From Vanilla planifolia (Eukaryota > Streptophyta > Magnoliopsida > Asparagales > Orchidaceae), in assembly GCA_023846275.1 (NCBI GenBank), contig JAIUJO010000084.1:1163487-1227486 (forward strand): a stretch of DNA of 64,000 nucleotides, in the 5' to 3' direction. How positions within the stretch are numbered: the stretch's first letter is position 1; each line of letters starts with the position of its first letter. Below, piece after piece: positions 15,401-29,699 of this stretch. Position numbers and translations under genes: made by a program. The notes below the pieces were generated by a model. It ran no database searches and was not told where the DNA came from. It was given only the letters and a program-made list of their open reading frames with translations.

Positions 15401-18400
15401 GAAACTCAAAGCAAAACATTTGAAAAATTGAAATAAATTTTATGCAAATGCTATATTTTAATATATTAAAGAGATTGAGCGTAAAATTGTCAAACATCAA
15501 ATTATGAATGAATTAAATTATTAACTAAAGAATAAAAAAATAATAGAAAATAATGCATTAAAAAAATTTAAAAATAACTATTTAAAGTATAAGCTCTTCT
15601 ACACAAATCCTATGGTAATTGTTTCATCTCGATTGCATGTCATTCAGAATTTTTACAAATTACAAAAAAAAAAAAAATTATAGTAATAATTTTATTAATA
15701 TTAAGCATAAATATGTTAAATTTATGAATTGCAAAGGAAACAATTGGGGAACCATTGGTGTTACAAAGTGATCTAACCAAATCGACGAAAACCTTTTAAG
15801 TAAGGTAAACAATGCCATAAAGTTGCATTCTATGAGACTAGGGATATTGAGTGTAACAATCTTATAGCAAAAATAGTTATGAATTAAAATATCATATAAA
15901 GCATGCCAAAACATAAAAAATAAAATATTGTATCAAAATATAAAAAGAAATATTTATATAAATAGAGCTTTTTGAAAGGAGTATAACAAAATTTCTCTTA
16001 TCTTTATTAGATATCATTCGGTATTTTAGAAAATTACCAAACTAAAAAAACACAAATAATAATCACTTTTTTGAGTTAATATATACTAAAGCTGAAATTA
16101 GAAAACTTAAAGTAATGGAATATATTCAAATTAAAGAAATGTAAACATTTCATAAGAGGAAAAGTATAGTTTCATAGTTATATAAGAAAATAAATTTATA
16201 AAAATTAAGGAAATGAGATAAATGTTACGATAAAGTTGTGCTTTAGGATATTAAGAAGATGAAGTGTAATTTCCAAGATCATAGACTTACATACAAATTT
16301 AAATACATCACAAAGAACACCTAAACCCTACAAAGTAAATTCTAAAAAAAAATTAGTTTTTAGAAATATAGATCCCTTTGAGACAATTTCAACATTCTTT
16401 TCATCACAATTTGACCCTAATTAAACTTAATACAAATTACCTACATAAATAAGTAAAAATAATAATAAATAACTAACTCAAAATTAATTAAATATTTCTT
16501 AAAGCTAACATGATAAAAAGTCAAACAATATATTATAATTATAAAGAAAGTAAAAAAATAAAAAATAAAATATTTCAAAATATAGTAATAAAAATTTAAT
16601 AGATGGAGTTCATTTGTACATGTCCATAAACATTTCTTTAATAGGCATAAAAATTAGTAAGTTTTTATTTTATTAATAAATATATATAAATATATATTCA
16701 TTAAAGAAGAAATCTGAAAATTTACAATTTGTAATAGAATAAAAATAAAGCAAAGTAAAAGCCCTATTTGAAGAGATTTATAGTTATATAATAAAATAAC
16801 AAAATAAAAAAAATAGTTTGCATAGTTGAAATTCATTTTAAGAAATGCTACACTCCAAGATACTAAGGTTATTGAGTGTCGCATCTCCCATGTTAGAAGA
16901 TGTATGAATTGTAGTGTCTTATAAAAGCTATGAAACGTGTCGAATATAAAATATTTAAATATTTAAAAATGAAACTTTAATTGGATAATGCTGTTCAAAA
17001 TATGTCGATTGACATTTATTTCATCTCAACTAGACTTGCAATGGAATTATTATGAATTAAAATTTAAATAAGTGCAAATAAAAAAATATTTCTCCAATAT
17101 TAAGTAAATTTATATTTATGCTGAGCTTAGATAAATTGAACAAATGTAATACAACAAAATAAACGTGTCATAAAGGTCACATAAAAGGTGAGTAATTATT
17201 GCGTAGCAATATAAAAGCTCAAAATGAAAACTTTGAACAAATCAGATAAATAATATATGAATGTTGGATAACAAGTTATTAAGGAGACCGAGCATAGCAT
17301 CCTCAATCACTAGAACAGTATGAATAAAAATTTATTTCAAAGCATGTGAAAATAATAGAAAGTAAATATTTAAAAATATAGAAACAAATATTTAATTAGA
17401 TATTATTCATCAAGACTAGTGTAATGATAATTCTTTTGTGTCAATAGAGCCTTTTTTTAGAATTTCTACAAATTGTTAATGTAAATAAAAAAATTTGATA
17501 ACAAATTATTCTTTTATTATTATGTAAATATATATTCAACTTTAAATTAAATAAATTGAAGCAATGTAATATAACAAAATGAAAGTGATATAATAGTCCA
17601 TGAGAGAAGAATTAAGTTATATTATGATGATCAAATAGAAGTGAAAACTTTAAGGAGATTAGATATATCACATAGGATAGTTACATTTTGAGATACTAAA
17701 AATTGTAAAGAAATCAAGTGTAATATCCTCATTTATCAAATTAGGTACCAATAACTTTGTCCCATAAAATTTGCTAAAATCCTAGAAAATATAACACTTA
17801 AAATAAAGACATGATATTTAGTTAAAGACTTCATCAATTTGAGACTATCAACATTTATTTTTTACTTGTTTAGACAATGTTTTGAAGTACTAAGATTTAA
17901 AAATTAAATAATCATAATAACAATAAATTTTTATTTTAAATATAAAAAATAAAATACTTTAAAATATAAACAATATTTTTAATTAGATATAACTCATCAT
18001 GATGAGTCCAAAGACATTAATTTTATCGACATTTATTTTTTTGGAAATAGCATTAATTAACTAAGAAAATTAAAATAGCAATAATAAATTAAAATTTTTG
18101 CAATAACTAAAAATTTACTAAATGTGAAATAGCTTAAATTGTTTCAATGTGGTATAGTATAATCAAACTAATGTAAAGGATTCACTAGAGGAGAATTAGA
18201 GTTTCAAAGTAAGATAACCAAATCAAACAAAAATTTTTAAAGAAAAAAGAAAAATTATTCAAGAAAGTTGCATTCCAAGATACTACAAAGCTTAAGATTG
18301 CCATCCTTGATTATAAATTGAAGTATGAACAAAAATGCCATGTAAAGAATTCAAAAAAATAAAAATAAAAAACTATTTAAAAATAACAAATAAATATTTT

Positions 18401-21400
18401 TTCGACAAAAAAATCAAGATGAGTCCAACAACATTACTTCATTGGACTTCGATTGGAAATACTACAAATTACAAAATTAAAAAAATAAATAATAATATAA
18501 TATTTTCTTACAAAATCAAAGTGGTGAAAAATTTCATTCAAAAGATGATTAAGAGCTCTATAGTAATAAATCTAAGAGCAAATAAAAAATTTAAAGAAAT
18601 TGGATTTGTTGTTCCAGAAAGTTTCATTCCAAGATATTAAGTAATTGAAATGTAACATCTAGGATAATGAAATCTGGCATGATTCAAAAAGCCTTGTAAA
18701 ACATGCCAAAATCCTGAAAAATAAATATTTACAAATTTAAAAATAAATATTTAATTTGATATAGCTTATTGAGATAAATCAAAATCCTTAGGACAAAATG
18801 GTGACATGATAGTAGACTATAACTTACAAAGAAAAATAACTGTACCAAGGGGAAAATCTCAATGAAATGAAACAAATTATTAAGAGAAGTTGTACTCCAA
18901 GATATTAAAGAGGTTAAGTTCGACATTCTTAATCTTAAAATTAAGAACAAATTAAAATATCTCATAAAGCATGAAAAATCAAAGAAAATACATATTTAGA
19001 AATATGAAAAGATATTTAATTTGTTAGATCCTATTGAGGTGAGTCCAATGACATATTTTAATATAAAAGAAATATATAATAAAGCTAAAATTATATAAAT
19101 TGAATAAATGTAATATAACCAAATCACAGTGATGTAAATCTCACATGCGAGTAAGATTAGTGTCTTGTGGTAATATAGCCACATTAAAGTGAAAATCAGA
19201 AGAAATGTGATTAATATGATGAGAAAACATCATTCCAAGATACTAAGAAAATCATTCATGACATCTTCAATCATAAAATCAACTACAAATAAAAAAAATT
19301 TTAAATTATAAAACTCATTATCTAATGGAATAGAGCTCGTCAACATAAATCCAATGAGGTTTGTTTCATTTCCAGTGGATATTGTCTTGAATTACTAGAA
19401 ATTACAAAAATAAAAAAGAATAAAAGGACAAAGTATTATTTTAATGTTAATTAAATATATATTTAAATGATAAAAAGACAAACTATAGCAATATAATATA
19501 ACAAAGTCAAAATTATGTGATTGTCAAACGACCACATATTTAGAGTTTGTAAAGTAGCCAATTTGAATAAAAAAATTGAAAAAATGAGATAAATTATGTA
19601 ACAAATTTAAATTTTTTGATATTAATTACAACTTTGATCTTTAAATGAAGTATAAATGAAATTGACTTGTGAATTGTTAAAAACTACTACAAAATAAAGT
19701 AATGAAAAATATTAAATTGAATATTTAATAAAATAGAGCATGACCAATGGAGTCTAATGATACTTGTTTTGTCTTGGTTGGACCTTTTTTGGAATTTTAA
19801 TTATTTTAAAAAATTAATAAAAATAATTAATAATAATAATTATATGAAGAAAAATTATTTTAAAATTAGAAATACATGAATTAATTAGATATAATATAAA
19901 TTAATCTAAATGTTGTAAAGCTCACACTACAAGAGAATTAGAGTTTCTTAGTAATATAACAAAATCAATATAAAAAATTCCTAAAATAATATAATTTGTG
20001 AGGGAAAGTTATAATCCAAGGTACTAAGCAAATAAATTTAAAATTTTCTATCATCAAATTGGTTATGAATTAAAATGATGCATAAACTGTTCAAAACATA
20101 TAGAAAATAAATTATTTAAAACTATAAAAATACTTTTTAGCTTGATAGAGAACGATGAAAGAAGTCTAAGGACCTTTATTTCCTCGCCATAGAGCCACAT
20201 TTTGAAATATAGAAATTTATCGAAATAAATAAACAAAACTAATAATATATTATTTTACTAATATTTTGAGAATGTAGATTGAAGTTAAAAAGAGATAAAT
20301 TTAAGTAGTGTAATACATCTAAATCAAAGCAAATGTAATACTAACACTATAAATAATTTAGTGCTACATAGTAATATAGCGAAATCAAGTAAATAATTTT
20401 ATAGAATTAAATAAATTACTCAAGAAAGTTATTTTCCATGATTTTAGAGATGTCAAATAGAACTTTAATTATTAAATTATGTATGGATTAAAATACCATA
20501 TTAATTTGATAAAACTCGTCAGGATGAGTCCAATAACATTTGCTATCTCACTGTGAGTCCTCTTTTATAATTAATATAAATTACAAAGGAAAAAAGGAAA
20601 AAAAATTATTATTATTATTTTAATATTAGAAAAATTTATAATAAATCTAAAATGTGATAAATTGAGAAAATGTAACATATCAAAACCAAATACATGTAAA
20701 TCTGATAGGGGAAGGGCAGTGGTGTTACACGGTATTATAAACAAATAATCAAAAACAAATTGAAAAATGAGATAAAATATGTTAGAAAGTTTCACTCAAA
20801 GATAATAAGAAAATAAAAAGTGACATCCATAACTATTAAATTAATTACAAAATAAAATATCACCTGAAGAGTACTAAAATCCTAGAAAAATAAATTTTTA
20901 AAATTCTAGTAATGAATATTTAATTTTATACTACTCCTAAAGTTGAGTCCTATGACTATGGTTTTAAAATTCTTAAAGCTAATTTTGAATTTTTATAAAT
21001 TATTAAATAAAGTATAGATAAATTATAAAAAATTATCATTTTCGTATTTATAAAATATGAAATTAAATTTAACGAAACTAAATAACCCCAAAAGAAATGA
21101 AGCAATTTGTACTAGAAAGCTGAGGTATTATGGATTAGTAACAATCACGAGAGTGACAATCTTAATCATCGAATGCATAAGAAACAAAATTCTCCACAAC
21201 TTGTATAAGAACTACAAAAAATAAAATATTTTAAAAGCTAAAATAGATTATTGAATTTGATATAGCTTCTTAAGATGAGTGAAACGATGTTCGTTTCATC
21301 TTCAACAAATTCCATTTGGAATTATTATGTATTTAAAAATTAATTGAACATAAATTCTAATAAGTTGTTATTTTCATGTTCAATAAATATATGTTAAACA

Positions 21401-22721
21401 CAAATTAACATAAATTTAAATTTAGTAATATAACCAAATAAAAGTAACGTATATGTCAGAGGAGACAAAAATTAGCGTTACATAACAATATAACTAAATC
21501 ACAGAAAAACATTTGTATAAATGTTGTAAATAGTAAGTGAAACCTAAATTAAAAAATACTTGGAAGAGTGAACATGACATCCTCGATCATCAAATAAGGT
21601 ATGAATCGAATTGTATTATGAAGCATACCAAAATTATAAAAAAATATTCATAAAATGTAAATGATTAATATTTTATTGGATAGAACTCATTAAGATATGT
21701 CTAAAGACATTTGTTTTATCTTGATTGGACCTCATTTGGAATAATTATAAATTTTTAAATCAAATAAACATAAATAATAATAAATTATTTTTTTATTTTA
21801 ATTAAAAATATAATAATGTTGAATGACATAAATTGAAGTAATATAATAAAATTAAATCAATAAAAAAATAAATGTCATAAGAGAGAATATTTATAGTACA
21901 AAGTAATATAACAAAATCAAAGTAAATATTTTTTAAAAATTAGATAAGTTACATAAAAAAATATTATTCCAACATACATAGGATATAAACTGAAAAATCT
22001 CAATCATCAAGTGAAGTATGAATAAAAAAGCCTCTTCTATGCTCCCAAATGACTAGATATAACATAAAAGTTTTGAAATGATTATTTAATTACATAAAGC
22101 TTTTTAAGAAGGGTTCAATGATGTTTGTTTCCTCTCAAGTGGAACTCATAAAGAATAATGGTGAATTATGAATGTAAATTAACAAAAATAATAAAAAATC
22201 TTAATTTTAGTGTTAATAAATTATATATTAAAATAGAAAAGAGATAATGTAATGCAGTGTATTATAAATAAATAGAGCTATGCAATGGCCACAAAAGATG
22301 TGTTTTAGATTCATGCATGTTTACACCATATCTTTGCAAAAAACATTTCAAGAAATCATATAAGTTGCATAAGAAAGTTGCACATCCACATACTAATGTA
22401 ATTGAGTGTAGTTCGATATTTCATGAAATCTAGTGTGAATAAAAAAGTTCCATAAAGTGTGAAAAATGAAAAAGAAATTTCTTCAAACTAAAAAAGAAAT
22501 TAATTTTAAATAATTATTAAAAGTTATCATTTTGGTATAATTAAATCTATATTATAGTCAAAAATAGTTAAATTAAAGCAATGTAATTTAACTAAATGAA
22601 AGTGATTAAAGTTTACATGAGATGAGAATTACATTTTTATAGTAGCATAATGAAGTCAAAGAAACAATTTGATAAAACGAGACAATATGTATAGGAAGGT
22701 TGCATTACCTTATACTCAAGA

Positions 22722-22744
22722 GATTAAGTGTAATATTCTTAATC
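22722..22744 (+). repeat. Satellite inverted repeat 1, pairing state TA/TA
   Basis: GATTAAG and CTTAATC form a perfect 7-base inverted repeat across TGTAATATT. Both bases of the CpG differ from the consensus in both arms, and pairing is kept. Confidence 0.7.
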
Positions 22745-23537
22745 CTTAAATCTTGTATAAACTAATCATCCTTAAGATCATGACCAAAAGGTCAATAATA
22801 AAATATTTAAAATTAAAAAATAAATTTAATTTTATCGAGCTCATAGAAATCGGACAAAAGATGTTTGATTCATCTTATTTATTCTTTTTGTAAAATTACT
22901 CTAAATATTAAAAATAAATAGACATTAATATAATTAATAAATTTTTTAATATAAATTAAATATATATAATATTTGAAAAAAGCTAAATGGAAGAATCGTA
23001 ATATATCCTAACCACAACTCTATAAGTGTGACATGAGCAGAGATTTAATTATGCAACGTCCTCGATCACTAAAGTTGTCACAAATATAATTAACTTAGAA
23101 AGTATGCATAAGGACTGGAAAATAACATAATTCCTAATAAAGCTTGTGAATTTGTGTCCAACATCTTTTAGTTCATCTCAATCAAACACGTTTTGGAATT
23201 AATATGAGTTACTAAAATAGAAAACCGTAAATAATAATAAATTATTGTTTCATTTGAAGTAAATTAATTTTAATGAGGAAATGAGATAGATTGAAGTAAT
23301 GTAATAATATAAAAATAAAAATAATTAATAATAAAATATTGTTTTAACACTAGGTAAATATATATTAATGTGAAAATAAGATAAACTAAAGCAATATAAT
23401 ATTCAAAAAAAGAAGTGATTTAATGGTCACATAAGAGTATATTTAGAAATATATAGCAATATAATGAAGTCAAAGGAAAAAAATTAAAAAAAATTAAGTA
23501 AATTTTATCAATAATCTGCATTCCAAGTAAATGAAGA

Positions 23538-23560
23538 GATCAAGTGTAACATCCTTGATC
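23538..23560 (+). repeat. Satellite inverted repeat 1, pairing state CA/TG
   Basis: GATCAAG and CTTGATC form a perfect 7-base inverted repeat across TGTAACATC. It shows the best-conserved form of the loop. Confidence 0.7.
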
Positions 23561-25269
23561 ATCAAGTTAGTTATTGATCAAAATATCTTGTAAAGAATGC
23601 AAAATTCCTATAAAATAGAATAATTCAAAATACAAAAATGAATCTTTATTTAGATAGAGCTTGTTATGGAAATTTAGGCAACATATTTTGATATTGATTA
23701 GTTCACATTTAGAATTATAATAAATTTCCAAAATAAATAAGAATAAATAATTAATAATTATTATTTTAATATTAAGAATATAAATAATAAATCTGAAATA
23801 TAATAAATTGAATCAATTTAATAAAACTTAATCAAGCAATGTAAAGGTCACAAATAAGGGTAATTAGAGTGAATAGTAATGTAAACAAACAAAAAACAAA
23901 AACTTTTGTTAAATTAGATGTAATAAGAAACTTAAAATCCATACTAATTGTTGTAACTAATAAAATGTGCCAATCACCACTAAAATAAAAAATTTAGTAC
24001 TATAAAATATAATATTTAATAAGATAGAGCTCATAGAGATGACTCCAACAATGATTATTTTATCCTAATTAGTAATAGTTTAGAATTATTGGTTATTATG
24101 TAAGTAAATAATCATAAATAGCAATTATTATTATTTCAAAAAAATGAAAATATATATAAAAATTCAAATTGAGATAAGTTAAAGCTATGTAAGTAACTAG
24201 ATCAAAGTGACATAATAGGCCAACTAGGGGAGATTTATTGTTCCATAGTTATATAGGCAAATCAAAGAAAAATATTAGAAAAAGTTTGATAAATTTATGA
24301 AAACATTTAATTTCAAGATAATATGAAGACTGGAAGTAGCATCCTTAATTACTAAATCAAATACAAGTTAAAATTCCCTCTAAAATTTACCAAGATAATA
24401 TAAAATAAAATATTTAAAATGTAAAAATAAATATTTAATTAGATAACGTTTGCTGAGAGAAGTCCAATGATGTTTCTTTTATCTTGATTGAGCCACGTCT
24501 AGAATAATTTTAAATTATTGTAGTTAATAAGTATAAATAATGAAAAATTATTATTTTAACATTAAGAAAATAAAAATTGATGCTCATATAAGATAAATTA
24601 AAGAAATGTAATATATCTAAATCGAAGCCATGTAAGAGGCACACTTAAGGAGTTCTACAGTTTTATAATAGTATAACTAAATTAAAGGAAAAAAATTGAA
24701 TTAATCACATAAAGTATGAAATAAAGTTGTATTCTAAGATACAAAGAAAATGGAGTGTAAGATCATTAATCGACAAGTCAAAATGACCCATAAAATATGC
24801 AAATAATATAGAAATTAAATAATTATAAATTTAAAAAATAAAGCTTGGTAGACCCTTGAGAGGGATCCAATGACATTTGTTTCTTCATAACCAAATCGTT
24901 TTTAGATTTATTGTGAATTACTAGAAAAGCATTAGGCGAATCATGGGCCTAAGCATCACATCTTAGCATGAACTTTGACTTAGAAGTTTTTAGTAGTAAA
25001 TTTGCACAACATAGATTCATATCATTAGCTTTTTAATCAAATATGATGATCAATGATGTGAATCACTGGTTCCTCTCATATTAGACTAAATACTATCAAG
25101 ACACATTCATTAGTAAAGGAAAACTAAAATGTCTCATGATGGTCTAAACCAATAACATCTTCCCTATTGATGTGTGAACAATCCAAAACATGGCATATTC
25201 TACTTCCTAATGATTTGAAGAGCTGACATCAAAGAATCAAAAAGCAACAACGCTATCAATGTTTGCCTG

Positions 25270-25560
25270 TCACAAACTAGTCATCCGTGTGGCTACTTTT
25301 TTGATACCTCCAGCTTCAAATTTTGAAAGGAAAATGGATCAGTAGGCCATAATTTCATGGCTCATATTCATAGAGGTAATTAGAATAAAATGAGTTTTTA
25401 CCCATTTGGTTCAGATGACACTTTTGTTCTTGTTGAGCTCAACCTGAAACACCTATATTTTGCTTTAATAGACCCAAAACAAAGTCCGTACTTAAATATG
25501 TCTTCTATTTGGATCAATCCATTGAGGTAAAATTTGAGCCAAAAAGAGGGGATAGGCCCT
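25270..25560 (+). pseudogene. LINE (L1-type) reverse transcriptase relic
   Basis: The + strand frame through 25,405 reads FGSDDTFVLVELNLK, which fits the catalytic RT box of plant LINEs (FADDT-L/F-x-x-EA-x-x). About 17 residues later comes PKQSPYLNMSSIWINP, which fits the motif that follows the box (SGQ-x-V-N-x-x-KSSI-x-F). The two Asp codons are at 25,414-25,419. Upstream, FFDTSSFKF..KENGSVGHNFMA resembles a badly broken form of the SRGLRQGDPLSP box. The usual FAD has become FGSD, and there is a stop at about 25,388, so the gene is dead. The endonuclease and N-terminal RT parts expected upstream are absent: the satellite begins only about 350 bp away, suggesting 5' truncation or loss at the junction. 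The family is fairly sure; the exact limits are not. Confidence 0.6.
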
Positions 25561-28384
25561 ATCTCCATCTCATAGAAAAGAAAATAATTTTTAATTTAGT
25601 GTCATTTCAATTTTGTTGGCATGCTGACTCCCACTTATATTACATCTCTATAATATTTTCATAAAGTCATACTAGAGTTGAGCCCAACAAGGTCTCCTGT
25701 TCCAACTAAATTGTAAAGACCACTCTATTAGTTGAGGTTTCCTTTCATAGTAGTTAGGGACAATAGGAATCTCATTAATCCATTCATTTGATTCACTAAT
25801 TAGATGATGAGAATTTTTGTTACCCTAAGAGATTCATAGTTACTCTAGTCATTTAGACACACTTGGTTGGATTTCTTCACTTTGAAATTTAGACAACTAA
25901 GTAGAAATCAAATTACAATAGCATTGATGGGGAGAATCATAAAGCTTTATTTTAATTAAAAAGTTAGATACCTCATGTCCAAACTAGTTTTGAGTTGATC
26001 ATTTGTTGCACGATGAAGGCTACTGTGAAGGCCACTCCAAATTCATCCCCCATTGGACACATGTTAACCAACTCTCACCAATCAAGAATCATGAGAAATC
26101 CATCAACAGATGATGGGTTTGGCACTAGGACACCTGTGCTCAAACCTCATAGAAAATTTTTTTTCCTTATGTTACAAATCCATTTTATTAACTCCCCTTA
26201 CCTAAAATGCTACGTGCTTTAGAGGTTTTTTTGCTTGGATACTCGATGTAGTTATGATTATGATAGGGAATGGAAGACACTAATCCCTTTAGATTTTTAA
26301 GGGTCACTGGAGCACATAAAAAATTTCTTAATTTGTAGTGCTCTTCTAATCACTTTGCCCTAACTCTAATAGAGTCATTTCCATGGTTGACCAACTATTA
26401 AGCAGAAAAGATAACTCTTTTTAAGACCCCAACCAATATCTTAGGACAACTTGACATTGCCATCAACTACTACATCTCATCTCTAGAAATTTATCTAAAC
26501 TCAATTTTCAAGCTCTTGCCAAATGGCATTCTTCAAAAGGTTTCCCCTATCTCTTTGGATTGATTAATTCATCTATAATAGTAGTTCACATGGAGCCTTC
26601 TCCCCTTCAGGCTTCGTAGTTCTCATTTGAATATCTACTACTACAACCAAGACCTACATCAATGAATGCTCCACATGGGCTTCCACTCTATGTGTTACAA
26701 TAGCTATTGCACTGTCCTACCTATCAGGGCATTGCATTTCACCAATGGTCAAGAGTAGGTTGTCCACTTAAGCACCATTCATTTTCAAGGCTAGATTTAG
26801 TGAGTTGGTTCTACACTTACAAAGTCCATAGTGGATTTCATCTTCCTTGACCACCGTCCAACAATGATAATCAATAACCACCCTTTATGGGCTCTAGATT
26901 ATAGCCCAGTTGGATGATGTAATCTAGCTGTTGATTAATTATACATGGAACCTGGATTTCTTGGTTCAGTTAATCAAAGAGAACAAGTCATGTTTTAGGT
27001 TTCTACTTATCAAAAGTTCGGGAATTAGTCATAAGCTTTCTACCTTAATTCCACTAATCATTAGCTTTTCCTAATATAACTCTAATATTATCTCCAACTA
27101 TCCTAAGGGAAGTTATAATGGGAACAAACTACTAGATGGTTTGTATAGTCTTTTTCCTTTATAGCCAAGTGAGATGAATGATTCGCACATCAATATCACT
27201 ATAGGAATCTACTAGAGTCTCTTCTTACATCATCTTTCTTAGGCATAATTCACCATGTTTTAGGTCCCAAAAGGAGTGCTCCCTCTCAAACCCTTCATAG
27301 AAGATTTGGATCAATTTGTAGCTCACTTCTAGAATTTGGGTCTCACCACTAAGCTACTTTCACCCTTTAAGCTTACTCACCCATCAACTTACAAGAATGT
27401 CAGGCAACTTGTGCCATGTTTCAATTAGATGGTGAGCCCACTGGCCGTTGCTATTGTGCACAAAACCACAAGGCATACCTAAATGTTGTGAGAATAATCA
27501 CTAGCCATCATGATAATTTCTCCTTGGGTGACATCCATCATGGTTGTTGCCATTGTGATTGCCTAAGATGGTCTACTACACAAGCTGTGAAACAAACCAT
27601 ACAAGGACATTCTACATCCTGTCAAGGTGCATGATTAGCACTTATTTCCTTCCCGCTAATTATTCGAAGTTCTCGTTGGCTCAATTTTCAAATTCCTTTT
27701 CAACTTTCCTTTTTGGTGTTTGTTTGTTATCAATCTCTCATAATTGTTTAGCATTAAATGCAATTCACCAGCAAGTTTTGGCTGCTTTACTAAATAACCA
27801 ACTAATTAATAATTCCTTATATAGTGACAGACTACAAAATAAATGGGGCTCTCATTATTCTATTTCCTCTTTTCTAGAGGGTTTGATTCCAATCCATTAC
27901 TAAGGATGCATCTCTAAACAATAATTTGTGCTTTAAGCTGTCTGATTTTCACACCTAGTTCATCTTGTCTCTCTTATCATTACTAATGGAATCCTCATAA
28001 GTTCCTTCACCTCCACCTATTTATGGGCTTAATGTTAAAGGGTAGCCTCACTAAACATGGAGTCACGATTCCACATCATGGAGCATGGAGTTGGATTTAT
28101 CAGTGGGATCTAATTGTCACACTACAACATCGATTCCCACTTGGAAAATCACAGCACAGTAGCATCCAATTTTTACACACTGATAGTTGAACATCACCCA
28201 ATGATTCAACATGCCATGCTATAGAACAAGCTACCATTGATCATGTCCAAATAAGGGATGACACCAAAATAAGCGATTCTTAGCTTTCTAAACATGTGAT
28301 ATGTCATATTACACCATTGTAAGTATGCCTTAGCTTGCATCCTTAGGAACAACTCGCATTGAAAAATTGGTTGGTTGGTGGGAC
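25561..28384. other. Unassigned degenerate transposon-like sequence
   Basis: Composition matches the rest of the island, and no satellite is present. By position this should hold the RT thumb and 3' end of the LINE at 25.3 kb, but I could not align translated text to those domains with confidence. Short open frames exist (for example + strand 25,995-26,222 and 27,559-27,903, the latter 114 codons), but none has recognisable motifs and they look like chance openings. The stretch 28,040-28,130 has several related words around CATGGAG and CCACATCATGGAG. Confidence 0.4.
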
Positions 28385-29350
28385 TATATAATTCACAACA
28401 AGAATCACATTTCACAAACTTCTTCGTTGGTACAAGAGCCCTGATATCCTTTGTCAAGTGTCATGCAATGATCGATTACTAAACTCGCTAAATCAATGAC
28501 GCACAACATACTCGTGTCCAACTTAACAATTTGTCTCCTATAACACAAGTCTATGCCCATGGGTTATTGTTTATTCCCCACATCCTCGACCTCCACATAA
28601 AAAAAAAGCATGCATGATACAAGAATATGACATAAAATAGTTTTCATATCACTACATGTTACACAAATCGCTCGACCATTTGTAGCTCTCACACTTGATT
28701 CCTTTGTAAGTTTACCTATGGAAGCCATGTTGCAACTATTCGATCCTCTAAATGATAACATTTAATGGACTACTTGCAAAGTCACACATGATAAACCATC
28801 TATGTCACAGTGATTTCAATAGATGGCCAGACCATTCGATCAGAAAAAGTGGTAGATATTGTGTACAAAGGGTAATGATGTAGGTAACAAAAGTTTATAA
28901 CTCATTCTTACTAGGTATTCGTTATTACGAAATTGTCCTAAGATTGCCTAGGCCTTTGAACATAGGAAATGAATTCATTGAATACAATAGTGTTGTAGAC
29001 ATGTGGCCCAGAGCTTTGAAGGGAACCACAAACTTGTTATTTACTTAAACTTCTATGGCTTATGAAGTTTTAATCATTCTAAGATGCTTACCTGAGCTCA
29101 CACCCATATAGCTAATTAGCATGTTAAGGACTTATTGATTAATGAAATTAACCAATCAAAGGGCTCTCCTGACGAAGAATGGTCAAGCACCACCACCAAT
29201 AGAATAAAGAAAGATCTCTTAATATATCAATCCTCACTATGTTTGGACTAGAAAGCTTTCCCATGCCAAGTCAAATCAATTCATAGGCTCAACTTCTAAT
29301 GGTGATATTTTACCAATTCCTTTAAGTTTTTGCCTTGCAACCATACTTTC
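28385..29350. repeat. Direct repeat L, copy 1
   Basis: This ~1 kb segment aligns with 35,795-36,810 in the same orientation, with many differences. Shared landmarks in order include ACAAGAGCC..GATATC, ACA-AAGTCTA or CATGTCCATGCC followed by TGTTGTTTA, AAATGATAA, ACCATTC-GAT, TTACTAGG-ATTC, and CACTATGTTTGGACTAG against GCTATGTTTAGACCTG. Its end (TTTAAGTTTTTGCC) matches both TTTGGGTTTCAACC and TTTAAGTTTAAAAA in the right-hand copies. The two copies bracket about 6.4 kb that includes both ORF1 relics. Long terminal repeats of a decayed LTR element are one possible reading, but I see no primer-binding site, polypurine tract or clean TG..CA ends. No protein domain was recognised on either strand. 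Confidence 0.65.
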
Positions 29351-29699
29351 TTCAAAATTGTAAGTAGACAAAATTGTTTATTAATCACATTTTCTATAGT
29401 TGGCAAACTTTTAAAATGACCTAGAATTAATTGTTCTCCAAATTAGTGTGGCGCTGTAATTAATGATGGTGTCAAAGTCAAGTAAGAGTATAAAAGGATA
29501 AGGGATATGCTGCAATCATCCCTAGTATGAGATATGTGGCAATTCTAAGATCTCGACACTGTTCTTATGATAAGTGCTTTGACATACTATGGTGGTGATA
29601 CATAGGTGAATGTAAGAAATATTATGGAGATATAAATGGAATTCAACTATGGAAATTGATGGCAATTAATTTGGGATGTCAAAAGTAGTAGTTGTTGTT
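29351..29699. other. Unassigned stretch between repeat L and ORF1-b
   Basis: No domain, satellite or repeat was recognised in this interval. It may hold the 5' untranslated part of the LINE whose ORF1 follows. Confidence 0.3.

Larger units (their letters stand above)
1..24925 (+). repeat. Diverged ~410 bp AT-rich tandem satellite, forward orientation, left array
   Basis: About 60 head-to-tail monomers fill this stretch. The period shows in recurrent anchors such as ATTCCAAGATACTAAGG (near 6,580, 6,990, 7,400, 7,810, 8,210, 8,630, 9,050) and GATAGAGCTCAT followed by GAGTCCAATGACATTTGTTTC (near 7,535, 7,935, 8,340, 8,760, 9,180). Most intervals are 355-425 bp; some copies are shortened by internal deletions, for example near 1,000, 16,500, 17,900 and 20,500. 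Neighbouring copies differ at many positions and carry many indels, so the array is old and not homogenised. The + strand is visibly A-rich and GC is very low (8 of 60 bases in the line starting at 24,541). I see no gene, RNA gene or transposon insertion inside it. The monomer family is not one I recognise by name. Confidence 0.9.

Noticed and set aside
18335..18640. 101-codon + strand open frame in the left array
   Set aside because: It lies wholly inside satellite monomers, is Lys, Asn and Ile rich as expected from A-rich sequence, and is not conserved in neighbouring copies.
1..24925. CRISPR-like or prokaryotic repeat array
   Set aside because: Units are about 410 bp, diverged along their whole length, with no short identical repeats and spacers and no coding genes nearby.
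28431..28455. On the - strand, GATATCAGGGCTCTTG resembles the tRNA-Met primer-binding site of plant LTR elements
   Set aside because: It lies inside repeat L rather than at its edge, and the second copy (near 35,840) reads GATATCTTGGCTCTTG, so it does not behave like a primer-binding site.
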